From: Limnobacter sp. 130
GTDB taxonomy: Bacteria > Pseudomonadota > Gammaproteobacteria > Burkholderiales > Burkholderiaceae_B
NCBI RefSeq assembly: GCF_902506325.1
Contig: NZ_LR732328.1
Coordinates: 372,001 to 436,000, forward strand
Reading direction: 5' to 3'
DNA length: 64,000 nt
The position numbers and the translations under genes are program-made. A model generated the notes under the pieces. That model did no database searches. It had not been told where the DNA came from and worked only from the letters and a program-made list of their open reading frames with translations. This document shows positions 43,342 to 50,952 of this stretch, piece by piece; the stretch's first letter is position 1, and each line of letters opens with the position of its first letter.

Positions 43342-44709
43342 ATGTTGAAGTTTCAAACAAAAATCACAGCACTGGCTCTGGCAGGCTTGTTCGCTGTTGG
43401 CACCGCGCAAGCGGCTGTCAGCGCGCAAGAAGCCGCAAAGCTGGGCACAACCCTGACTGAATTTGGTGCTGAAAAGGCGGGCAATGCCGCCGGCACCATT
43501 CCAGCCTACACGGGTGGTTTGACCAAGGCGCCTGCTGGCTACAAAACAGGCCAGCACTTGGTTGATCCGTTCGCCAGTGAAAAGCCATTGTTCACCATCA
43601 CTGGTGCCAATGCTGAGCAATACAAAGCCAACCTGTCACCAGGTCAGCTGGAAATGCTGAAAAAGTACCCCACATTCAAAATGAATGTGTATAAATCCCA
43701 TCGCTCTACTGCGTATCCCAAGAAAGTTCTGGACGCAGCCAAGAAGAACGCCACTAACGCAAAAACTGAAAACGACGGTAACTCCATCGTTGGTTTTGAG
43801 CAGGCCATTCCATTCCCGATTCCACAAAATGGTGTTGAGGTAATCTGGAACCACCTGACTCGTTATCGTGGCGGTGCGGCCAAGCGCGATTTCGTGCAGG
43901 TGCCCGTTGAGCGCGACGGCTCTTTCATCATTAACCGGATTGAAGACACGCTGGTGTTCCCTCGTAACCTGCCCAATTTCTACAAGGCTGGTGAAGATGA
44001 CAACATCAACTTCTACTTCTATCAAATCCTGAAGAGCCCTGTTTCCGTATCAGGTAACGTGCTGTTGGTACACGACACACTGGACCAAGTGAAGGAAGGA
44101 CGTCGTGCCTGGGCCTACAATGCGGGTCAGCGTCGTGTACGTCGCGCACCCCAGGTGGCCTACGACTCACCAGGTACAGCGGCTGATGGCCTGCGTACAA
44201 CCGACAACTACGATTTGTACAACGGTGCACCAGACCGTTACGAGTGGAAGTTGAAGGGCAAGAAGGAATTGTTTATCCCTTACAACTCCTATCGTTTGGC
44301 CAACAACAAACTGACCTACAAGGAAATTCACCAGCCACTGCACATGAACCCAGAGTTCTTGCGCTATGAGTTGCACCGTGTGTGGGAAGTAGAAGCAACC
44401 TTGAAGGATAGCGCACGTCACATTTACGCCAAGCGCGTGTTCTTCGTGGACGAAGACAACTGGCAGGCCTCTGTTATCGATCACTACGATGGCAAGGGCG
44501 CACTGTGGCGCGTTGCTGAAGCCCACAACATCCAGTACTACAACGAAGACGTGCCTTTCTACACCGCAGAGGCGCTGTATGACTTGCAGTCAGGCCGTTA
44601 CCTCACCATTGGTTTGACCAACGAGGCAGCACAGCCATTCGTGTTCGACTTCACGCCAGACCGCGCAAATTACACACCAGCCGGCCTGCGTCGACTCGGC
44701 GTACAGTAA
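43342..44709 (+). CDS. DUF1329 family periplasmic protein
   Basis: 455 residues with a signal peptide (L-F-A-V-G-T-A-Q-A). Typical DUF1329 segments: an early T-L-T-E-F-G-A-E-K-A-G-N, then Y-P-K-K-V-L-D-A-A, P-F-P-I-P-Q-N-G-V-E-V-I-W-N-H-L and P-Y-N-S-Y-R-L near the C-terminal half. I recall this family as having a LolA/LolB-like lipid-binding fold (unverified). It would be the periplasmic carrier between the MMPL pump and the DUF1302 barrel. The gene follows DUF1302 by 27 bases and ends in a terminator-like stem, so DUF1302 and DUF1329 may be made in excess over the genes behind. Confidence 0.88.
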   Translation: MLKFQTKITALALAGLFAVGTAQAAVSAQEAAKLGTTLTEFGAEKAGNAAGTIPAYTGGLTKAPAGYKTGQHLVDPFASEKPLFTITGANAEQYKANLSPGQLEMLKKYPTFKMNVYKSHRSTAYPKKVLDAAKKNATNAKTENDGNSIVGFEQAIPFPIPQNGVEVIWNHLTRYRGGAAKRDFVQVPVERDGSFIINRIEDTLVFPRNLPNFYKAGEDDNINFYFYQILKSPVSVSGNVLLVHDTLDQVKEGRRAWAYNAGQRRVRRAPQVAYDSPGTAADGLRTTDNYDLYNGAPDRYEWKLKGKKELFIPYNSYRLANNKLTYKEIHQPLHMNPEFLRYELHRVWEVEATLKDSARHIYAKRVFFVDEDNWQASVIDHYDGKGALWRVAEAHNIQYYNEDVPFYTAEALYDLQSGRYLTIGLTNEAAQPFVFDFTPDRANYTPAGLRRLGVQ

Positions 44710-44724
44710 TCGCTAGGTAAATTC

Positions 44725-44762
44725 AGGCTACAGGGAGCATGCGCTCTTTGTAGCCTTTTTTT
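44725..44762 (+). terminator. Intrinsic terminator or attenuator between the DUF1329 and YCF48 genes
   Basis: AGGCTACA (44725-44732) pairs with TGTAGCCT (44749-44756). An inner GAGC/GCTC stem lies in the loop and seven T follow. The YCF48 and MMPL genes continue on the same strand 20 bases later, so partial read-through is likely. Confidence 0.8.
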
Positions 44763-44780
44763 AATTTCAAAGGATTTTCA

Positions 44781-45953
44781 ATGTTTCTCCGGAATCGTTT
44801 TTCTAACAGGGCAGTTTCCACCCTGCTGCTCGGCGGCGTTGTATGCGCTGGCCTGATTGGTTATGGCGGCCTGTCTTCGGCCAAGGTCGATTTGTTACAA
44901 ATACCGGCAGTTCCAAGTGTTAATGCAACCCGATCTTTGCTGCTGGATGTTGAACGCGTGGGCAACAAGCTGTTTGCAACCGGTGAGTTTGGGCAAATAT
45001 TGAAAAGCGAAGACAACGGAAAAACCTGGATTGCAGGCAAGGTGCCTGTGTCAATTACGCTGACATCGGTTGCTTTTGACAACGACGCTGTTGGCTATGC
45101 CGTTGGGCACGATGGCGTGGTTCTGAAAACTGAAGACGGCGGAGTGAATTGGACAAAGCTGATCGACGGCGCAACGATTAACCAGTTCGTGCTGGACATT
45201 GCTCAAGCAAAAGCAGATGGCTTGCAAGAACAACTGGATAAGCTGTCCGAGAACGCTGCGCCTGAAGAGCGTGAAAGGCTTGAGATTGCAGCAGAAGAAG
45301 CCATGTTTTCTCTGGATCTTGCGCAGGGCGATTTCGAAGTGGGTCCATCCAAGCCTTTGCTGGATGTGATCGTGAATGGCAATGGCAATGTATTTGTAGC
45401 GGGTGCATACGGTCAGTTGCTAAAAAGCACCGACCAGGGCGCCACCTGGGAATACCTGGGTGACCGCACCAATAACCCCACCAACTACCACTTCAACACC
45501 ATGATGTTGAGTAAAACCGGAGAAATCTGGGTGGGCGGTGAGCAGGGTACCGTGCTGGTGAGTGCTGACGAAGGTGAAACCTGGACAACACGTAAAATTG
45601 ATTACGACGGGTCGGTATTTGCCCTGGTCGAAGCGCCCGACACGCGCACTGTGGTCGCCGTTGGCCTAAGAGGCAACGCGTTTCGACTTCCTTTTGGCAG
45701 CAGTCAGTGGGAATCAGTGAACACCAATTTACGGGAAACATTCAGCGGCGCAACTGTATTGAACGATGGCTCCGTTGTGGTGGTCGGCTCGCGCGGCATT
45801 TTGGCGCGCAGTACCGATGACTTCCGAACACTTCAAGTGACGCGTCGTTCCGACAAACTGCCTTCGGCCAGTGTTGTGCAATTGAATGACCAGGAAATTC
45901 TGTTGGCGGGTATGCGCGGTTTTAAAACCTTGTCCCTGTCTGAATTCAAGTAA
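44781..45953 (+). CDS. YCF48/BNR-repeat beta-propeller protein, exported
   Basis: 390 residues with an N-terminal hydrophobic signal or anchor (about 12-32). At least four repeats of the YCF48/BNR type are visible: Q-I-L-K-S-E-D-N-G-K-T-W, V-V-L-K-T-E-D-G-G-V-N-W, Q-L-L-K-S-T-D-Q-G-A-T-W and T-V-L-V-S-A-D-E-G-E-T-W. An inserted helical, Glu-rich segment lies near residues 140-180. It belongs to the conserved DUF1302-DUF1329-YCF48-MMPL set and is probably a periplasmic partner of the transporter encoded next. Confidence 0.85.
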   Translation: MFLRNRFSNRAVSTLLLGGVVCAGLIGYGGLSSAKVDLLQIPAVPSVNATRSLLLDVERVGNKLFATGEFGQILKSEDNGKTWIAGKVPVSITLTSVAFDNDAVGYAVGHDGVVLKTEDGGVNWTKLIDGATINQFVLDIAQAKADGLQEQLDKLSENAAPEERERLEIAAEEAMFSLDLAQGDFEVGPSKPLLDVIVNGNGNVFVAGAYGQLLKSTDQGATWEYLGDRTNNPTNYHFNTMMLSKTGEIWVGGEQGTVLVSADEGETWTTRKIDYDGSVFALVEAPDTRTVVAVGLRGNAFRLPFGSSQWESVNTNLRETFSGATVLNDGSVVVVGSRGILARSTDDFRTLQVTRRSDKLPSASVVQLNDQEILLAGMRGFKTLSLSEFK

Positions 45954-45982
45954 ACAGACCCCTCAAACGGATCCAATTAAAA

Positions 45983-48325
45983 ATGACTTCTCCAGATAAA
46001 GACATTAAGGCGAATGCGCCGTTAGCCGAGCGGCTGGTTTTCAACAATCGCGTGCTCGTCATTCTATTAATGGTATTGGCTACAGCTATATTGGCATGGC
46101 AGGCAACGCAACTGAAAGTGGCCGCCAGTTTCGAAAAAATGATTCCGACCAAGCACGAGTATGTGGTCAATTTCCTTGAAAACAGAGACGATCTAACCAG
46201 CCTTGGCAATGTGGTGCGCGTGACCGTACAAGCCAAGGAAGGCGATATATTCACGCCTGAGTACCTGGAAACCCTGAAGCAGGTTACCGACAAAGCCTTT
46301 TATATTCCTGGTGTGAACCGGCCTGAAATGGCGTCTTTGTGGACCGCAAACACACGTTGGACTTCAGTGACCGAGGAAGGTCTTGAAGGCGGTCAGGTTA
46401 TTCCTGCCACCTACAACGGCGATCCTGAAAGTATTGCGCAAGTGCGTCAGAACGTAGAGCTTTCCGGTCAAATTGGTCGATTGGTGGGCAACGATTTCAA
46501 AAGCACTATTGTGTATTTGCCACTGTTGGAAATTAATCCGGAAACCGGCAATCGACTTGATTACAAAGAATTCTCAGAGCGCATTGAAACAGAGCTGCGC
46601 GACGAATTCAATTCCGACAAAATTGAAATTCGGGTGACCGGTTTTGCGAAAATTGTGGGTGACCTGATCGAAGGCGCAACTCAGGTTGTCATGTTCTTCG
46701 GCGTGGCGGTGCTGATCACTCTGGTTATGCTGTTCTTGTATTCCCGCAGTGTGAAAAGTACCCTGGCCACCCTGGCTTGTTCAATCACCGCAGTGATTTG
46801 GCAGTTGGGTTTGCTCAATGCGTTGGGTATGGGGCTTGATCCTTACTCCATGCTGGTGCCTTTCCTGGTGTTTGCCATCGGCGTGAGCCATGGCGTTCAA
46901 ATCGTCAATGCAATTGCGCACAAGCAAGGTGACGGCCACAACAAACTCAATGCAGCGCGTCTGGCATTCCGCGGTTTGTACATCGCGGGCCTCACCGCCT
47001 TGTTGTCCGATGGTTTCGGTTTTGCCACCCTGATGGTGATCGATATTCCAGTCATTCGTGATTTGGCCATTGCCGCGTCTGTGGGTGTTGCCGTCATTAT
47101 TCTCACCAACCTGGTTTTGTTGCCGCTCATCATGAGCTACACGGGAGTAGACAACAAAGCGGTTGTCAAGCTGCAGGAAGCTGAGTCCGGCAGCAACAAG
47201 TTGTGGCATTTCATTTCCGGTTTTGCTCAGGCAAAAATGGCCAAAGGCGCTTTGGCAGTGGGCTTGGCCCTGCTGGCATTGGGACTTTGGGGAAACTCCA
47301 ACGTACAAATTGGTGATTTGGACAAAGGCGCACCTGAACTGCGTGCGGATTCCCGCTACAACCTGGACAACGCCTACGTCACCGACAACTACTCCACCAG
47401 CACCGATGTGTTTGTGGTCATGGTTGAAACCAAAATGGACGGGTGTATCAAGTACAACACGTTGGCCGCAGTTGATTTGTTCCAATGGACCATCGAACAG
47501 GTGCCTGGCGTGCAAAGCAGCGTTTCATTGGCTGATCGTTCCAAGTTTGTTATCAGCGCTTACAGCGAAGGTGACATTAAATGGAATGCACTGAACCGCA
47601 ACCAGTTTGTGTTGAACGGTACCATTAGCGGCATGAACTTGTCCGATGGTTTGTTCAGTTCCGATTGTTCCTTCATGCCCATTATTGTGTTCCTTGAAGA
47701 TCACAAAGCCGATACCCTGAAGCGGGTCGTGGCTGCTGCTGAAGACTTCATTGCCAAGAATGACACGGGCGACGCCGTATTCAAACTGGCTGCCGGCAAT
47801 GCCGGTATTGAAGCGGCCACCAACGAAGTGGTTGAGCGTGCCCAAACCGAAATGTTGATCTGGGTGTACGGCGTGGTCGCCATTCTGGTGTGGCTGGCTT
47901 TCCGCTCGGTGCGTACCGTCATTTGCATCATTGCTCCCTTGGCACTTACTTCGCTGTTGTGTTCAGCGCTCATGGTTGCACTGGGTATTGGCGTGAAAGT
48001 CGCGACATTGCCGGTAATCGCACTGGGTGTGGGTATTGGTGTGGACTATGGCATTTATATCTATGGCAAGCTCGAGGAATACCTGAAGCAGGGCATGCCG
48101 TTTGCCGACGCCTATTTTGAAACCCTGAAGTCCACGGGTAAAGCAGTTGTGTTTACTGGCCTGACGCTGGGTATTGGTGTCGCAACCTGGGCATTCTCGC
48201 CCATCAAGTTCCAGGCCGACATGGGCTTGCTGCTCACCTTCATGTTCTTGTGGAACATGGTGGGTGCCGTGGTATTCCTGCCTGCGTTGGCTTACTTCCT
48301 CGATCGTCGGGGCGAGAAAGCGTAA
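45983..48325 (+). CDS. MMPL/RND family transporter
   Basis: 780 residues. One N-terminal helix, a large periplasmic loop (about 50-220), five helices, then a second loop and a second block of five or six helices: the RND/MMPL (hopanoid, lipid or sterol exporter-like) layout. The membrane part contains F-A-I-G-V-S-H-G-V-Q-I-V-N-A-I-A and G-V-G-I-G-V-D-Y-G-I-Y-I-Y. It lacks the membrane-fusion and TolC partners of classic drug efflux pumps; the DUF1302, DUF1329 and YCF48 proteins probably replace them. Cargo is likely hydrophobic but unproven. Confidence 0.88.
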   Translation: MTSPDKDIKANAPLAERLVFNNRVLVILLMVLATAILAWQATQLKVAASFEKMIPTKHEYVVNFLENRDDLTSLGNVVRVTVQAKEGDIFTPEYLETLKQVTDKAFYIPGVNRPEMASLWTANTRWTSVTEEGLEGGQVIPATYNGDPESIAQVRQNVELSGQIGRLVGNDFKSTIVYLPLLEINPETGNRLDYKEFSERIETELRDEFNSDKIEIRVTGFAKIVGDLIEGATQVVMFFGVAVLITLVMLFLYSRSVKSTLATLACSITAVIWQLGLLNALGMGLDPYSMLVPFLVFAIGVSHGVQIVNAIAHKQGDGHNKLNAARLAFRGLYIAGLTALLSDGFGFATLMVIDIPVIRDLAIAASVGVAVIILTNLVLLPLIMSYTGVDNKAVVKLQEAESGSNKLWHFISGFAQAKMAKGALAVGLALLALGLWGNSNVQIGDLDKGAPELRADSRYNLDNAYVTDNYSTSTDVFVVMVETKMDGCIKYNTLAAVDLFQWTIEQVPGVQSSVSLADRSKFVISAYSEGDIKWNALNRNQFVLNGTISGMNLSDGLFSSDCSFMPIIVFLEDHKADTLKRVVAAAEDFIAKNDTGDAVFKLAAGNAGIEAATNEVVERAQTEMLIWVYGVVAILVWLAFRSVRTVICIIAPLALTSLLCSALMVALGIGVKVATLPVIALGVGIGVDYGIYIYGKLEEYLKQGMPFADAYFETLKSTGKAVVFTGLTLGIGVATWAFSPIKFQADMGLLLTFMFLWNMVGAVVFLPALAYFLDRRGEKA

Positions 48326-48351
48326 TTTTTGTAAGAAAGCTGTAAGTTATT

Positions 48352-48382
48352 GAAAAAACGGGCTTTATCGGCCCGTTTTTTC
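48352..48382 (+). terminator. Strong intrinsic terminator after the MMPL gene
   Basis: GAAAAAACGGGC (48352-48363), a 7-base loop and GCCCGTTTTTTC (48371-48382) form a perfect 12-bp stem that includes the T-run. It ends the DUF1302-MMPL transcript. Confidence 0.9.
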
Positions 48383-48463
48383 ATTTCCACACAGTTCATT
48401 TGAGGGGGTTGTGTACAACTGTTAGCGCCCCCACAATCGAATCTCAGTCACACGGAGAATGGA

Positions 48464-49903
48464 TTGTTGGATCGAGTCGATAACCTACAACTGGTCAGTG
48501 GACGATTGCAGGATGTGTTCGATTGCCAACAGCGAACCTACCGGGCCAATCCTCACCCCAGCAAACAAGAACGCATCAGCAACCTTGAATTGCTTGAAGA
48601 AATCATTCTTCGCAATGAAGGGGAATTGCTGGATGCGATGTCGGAGGATTTCGGCCATCGTTCACGCCATGAATCCACCATGCTCGACATCGTCAGCAGC
48701 CTGTCTGCGGTTAGGCACAGCCGCAAACATGTTGGCATGTGGATGAAGGTACGCAAAGTGCCCACACCTTTGCAACTTCGCCCGTCGGTGTCGTACATCA
48801 AACCCCAGCCGCTTGGCATCATCGGCATCATTACACCCTGGAACTTTCCGGTGTATCTCAGCTTTGCTGGCCTGGCCTCTGCCTTGGCGGCAGGCAACTG
48901 CTGCATGCTCAAACCCAGCGAGTACAGCCCAAGAACTTCGGCGTTGATGGCGCGTTTGCTTGAAAACAATTTCGGGGAAGAACATGTGGCGGTCATTGAA
49001 GGCGATGAAACCGTGGCCGATGCGTTTTCCCGTTTGCCATTCGATCATTTGTTATTCACTGGTTCGCAAAGGGTAGGGCGTTTGGTGGCCAAGGCCGCGG
49101 CGGAAAACCTTACACCCGTCACCCTTGAAATGGGTGGCAAGTCTCCCTTGATTGTTGCACCCAGTGGCAATGTGGCGCAGGCGGCTGCATGTGCCGCCCA
49201 CGGCAAAATGATCAATGCGGGGCAGGTGTGCGTCGCACCCGATTACGCCATGGTGCATGAAAGTCAGCTCAGGCGTTTTATTTCCGAGGTAAAGCGGGCC
49301 TCCCACAAGCAGTACCCCACCATTCGAAACAACCCCGATGTGTCATGTGTCATCAATTCAAAGCACATGGCTCGTTTGCGTGATCTGGTCGAAGACGCCC
49401 GAAAAAAGGGGGCAGAAATCATCGAGATCAATCCTGCCCATGAGGTATTCGAGCCTTCAGCCAAGAAGTTTCCTCTCACGCTCGTGGTCAACCCCAGCGC
49501 CGATATGCGAGTCATGCAGGAGGAAGTCTTCGGCTCTATTTTGCCAATTCTTGCTTATCGAACCCTTGAAGAAGCTGTCGCGCAGGTTCAATCCAAAGAA
49601 AGGGCAATCGCGCTTTATTTGTTTGTCAGCAAGCAGGCCGAAAAAGAACTGGTATTGAGCCAAACCGTGTCCGGCGGTGTTACTGTGAACGATGCAATGT
49701 GGCATGTGCTGAACGACCACATGCCCTTTGGTGGCGTCGGTGCAAGTGGCATGGGTGCCTATCACGGCTTGGTGGGGTTCAATGCAATGTCCCAACTCAA
49801 ACCCGTCCTGGAGCAATCCAGATTCAACGCCGCGCCTCTGCTGCGCGCTCCCTATGGCACAGTGTTCGAAAAAGTTGTTACAGTATTGAAAAAAATCGTC
49901 TAA
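48464..49903 (+). CDS. Aldehyde dehydrogenase, coniferyl-aldehyde dehydrogenase-like
   Basis: 479 residues from a TTG at 48464 with GGAG 6 bases upstream; no in-frame ATG is better placed. The NAD(P)-dependent ALDH fold is complete: I-T-P-W-N-F-P-V, F-T-G-S-Q-R-V-G, the catalytic Glu in T-L-E-M-G-G-K-S-P and the catalytic Cys in N-A-G-Q-V-C-V-A-P. Family features (early S-K-Q-E-R, C-terminal G-M-G-A-Y-H-G) match the coniferyl aldehyde and long-chain fatty aldehyde group. It has its own promoter region after a strong terminator. It could oxidise fatty aldehydes linked to the neighbouring lipid genes. Confidence 0.85.
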   Translation: MLDRVDNLQLVSGRLQDVFDCQQRTYRANPHPSKQERISNLELLEEIILRNEGELLDAMSEDFGHRSRHESTMLDIVSSLSAVRHSRKHVGMWMKVRKVPTPLQLRPSVSYIKPQPLGIIGIITPWNFPVYLSFAGLASALAAGNCCMLKPSEYSPRTSALMARLLENNFGEEHVAVIEGDETVADAFSRLPFDHLLFTGSQRVGRLVAKAAAENLTPVTLEMGGKSPLIVAPSGNVAQAAACAAHGKMINAGQVCVAPDYAMVHESQLRRFISEVKRASHKQYPTIRNNPDVSCVINSKHMARLRDLVEDARKKGAEIIEINPAHEVFEPSAKKFPLTLVVNPSADMRVMQEEVFGSILPILAYRTLEEAVAQVQSKERAIALYLFVSKQAEKELVLSQTVSGGVTVNDAMWHVLNDHMPFGGVGASGMGAYHGLVGFNAMSQLKPVLEQSRFNAAPLLRAPYGTVFEKVVTVLKKIV

Positions 49904-49916
49904 AGGGAGTGTTTAC

Positions 49917-50714
49917 ATGCGTCGGGTGGTCTTCAACCAAAAAGGTGGGGTTGGCAAATCCACCATCACCAGCAACCTGGCGGCCATCTCGGCCAATAGT
50001 GGCCTGAAAACCCTGCTGATCGATCTAGATCCCCAAGGCAACAGCACCCAATACATCATGGGCCGAGGCTCGGCCCCACTTGAATATTCCCTTGCCGATT
50101 TCTTCGATCAAGCCTTGAACTTCAAAATTCGCCCCAAGAAAAGTGCTGAATTTGTGGTTGAAACACCTTATGAAAATCTGGATTTGCTAGGCAGTCACCC
50201 CGCACTTGAAGAGCTTCAAGTCAAACTTGAATCGCGTTATAAAATTTTCAAGTTGCGTGAAGCGCTCGATGAACTGAAAGGTCAATACGACCGCGTTTAC
50301 ATCGACACGCCCCCCGCCTTGAACTTCTTTTCACGATCGGCATTGATCGCAGCCGACTCAGTGCTCATTCCTTTCGATTGCGATGAATTTTCACGCCGTG
50401 CTTTGTACAACCTCATGGATGCACTCAATGAAATCCGTGCCGACCACAACCCTGCGCTTGAAGTGGAAGGCATTGTGGTGAACCAGTTTCAGCCGCGCGC
50501 AAGCCTGCCGCAAAAATTGGTGGCTGAATTACTGGAAGAGGGGCACCCAGTGTTGAATACCTGTCTTTCTTCATCCGTCAAAATTCGTGAAAGCCATGAG
50601 GCGGCCAAGCCAATGATCCATTTCATGCCTGCGCACAAGCTCAGTCAGGAATTCGTGGCCATGCACGCTGAAATTGAAGCGGCTGCTGCAAAGCGCAAGA
50701 AGAAGGTCGCCTAG
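49917..50714 (+). CDS. ParA/Soj-family ATPase
   Basis: 265 residues. The deviant Walker A (N-Q-K-G-G-V-G-K-S-T) is near the N-terminus, followed by L-I-D-L-D-P-Q-G-N-S-T (A') and Y-I-D-T-P-P-A (Walker B). The C-terminus is basic (K-R-K-K-K-V-A). Such ATPases position plasmids, chromosomes or protein complexes. No parB or parS-like site is visible beside it, and it is 13 bases from the aldehyde dehydrogenase gene. With a second ParA, a receiver-like protein and a TadG-like protein downstream it more likely positions an envelope complex than DNA. Confidence 0.88.
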   Translation: MRRVVFNQKGGVGKSTITSNLAAISANSGLKTLLIDLDPQGNSTQYIMGRGSAPLEYSLADFFDQALNFKIRPKKSAEFVVETPYENLDLLGSHPALEELQVKLESRYKIFKLREALDELKGQYDRVYIDTPPALNFFSRSALIAADSVLIPFDCDEFSRRALYNLMDALNEIRADHNPALEVEGIVVNQFQPRASLPQKLVAELLEEGHPVLNTCLSSSVKIRESHEAAKPMIHFMPAHKLSQEFVAMHAEIEAAAAKRKKKVA

Positions 50715-50758
50715 GTTTTAAACTGCCTTTGTCATATCTTTGAAACCTGAAAGCTGCA

Positions 50759-50791
50759 CACTCACGTTTTGGAACCAGTTCAACGTGAGTG
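50759..50791. promoter_or_regulatory. Perfect 10-bp inverted repeat
   Basis: CACTCACGTT (50759-50768) and AACGTGAGTG (50782-50791), 13-base spacer, 6 bases before a small basic ORF. No T-run follows. It could be an operator or a stem that hides the ribosome site of that ORF. Confidence 0.55.
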
Positions 50792-50797
50792 TATTCA

Positions 50798-50920
50798 ATG
50801 CGCCAAGCCATGGTTTGGGTCAACAAGTTGGGTGGGCAGTTCAAGGCAGCCCGCCAGCAGCGACTCCAGAAAAAACTCCAGAAACGCTTGGGTAAGCTGG
50901 TCTCCTACGGTTTGTCTTAG
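50798..50920 (+). CDS. Possible 40-residue basic peptide
   Basis: ATG to TAG between parA and the Ntn hydrolase gene. The product is strongly basic and amphipathic (residues ~16-34 are mainly Lys, Arg, Gln, Leu and Ala), ending V-S-Y-G-L-S. It has no clear ribosome site; the 10-bp inverted repeat lies just upstream. It could be a small DNA- or membrane-binding peptide, or chance. No family recognised. Confidence 0.35.
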   Translation: MRQAMVWVNKLGGQFKAARQQRLQKKLQKRLGKLVSYGLS

Positions 50921-50952
50921 GGGCTGTCCCGAGTTAAGTTGCCTCACCCGTT

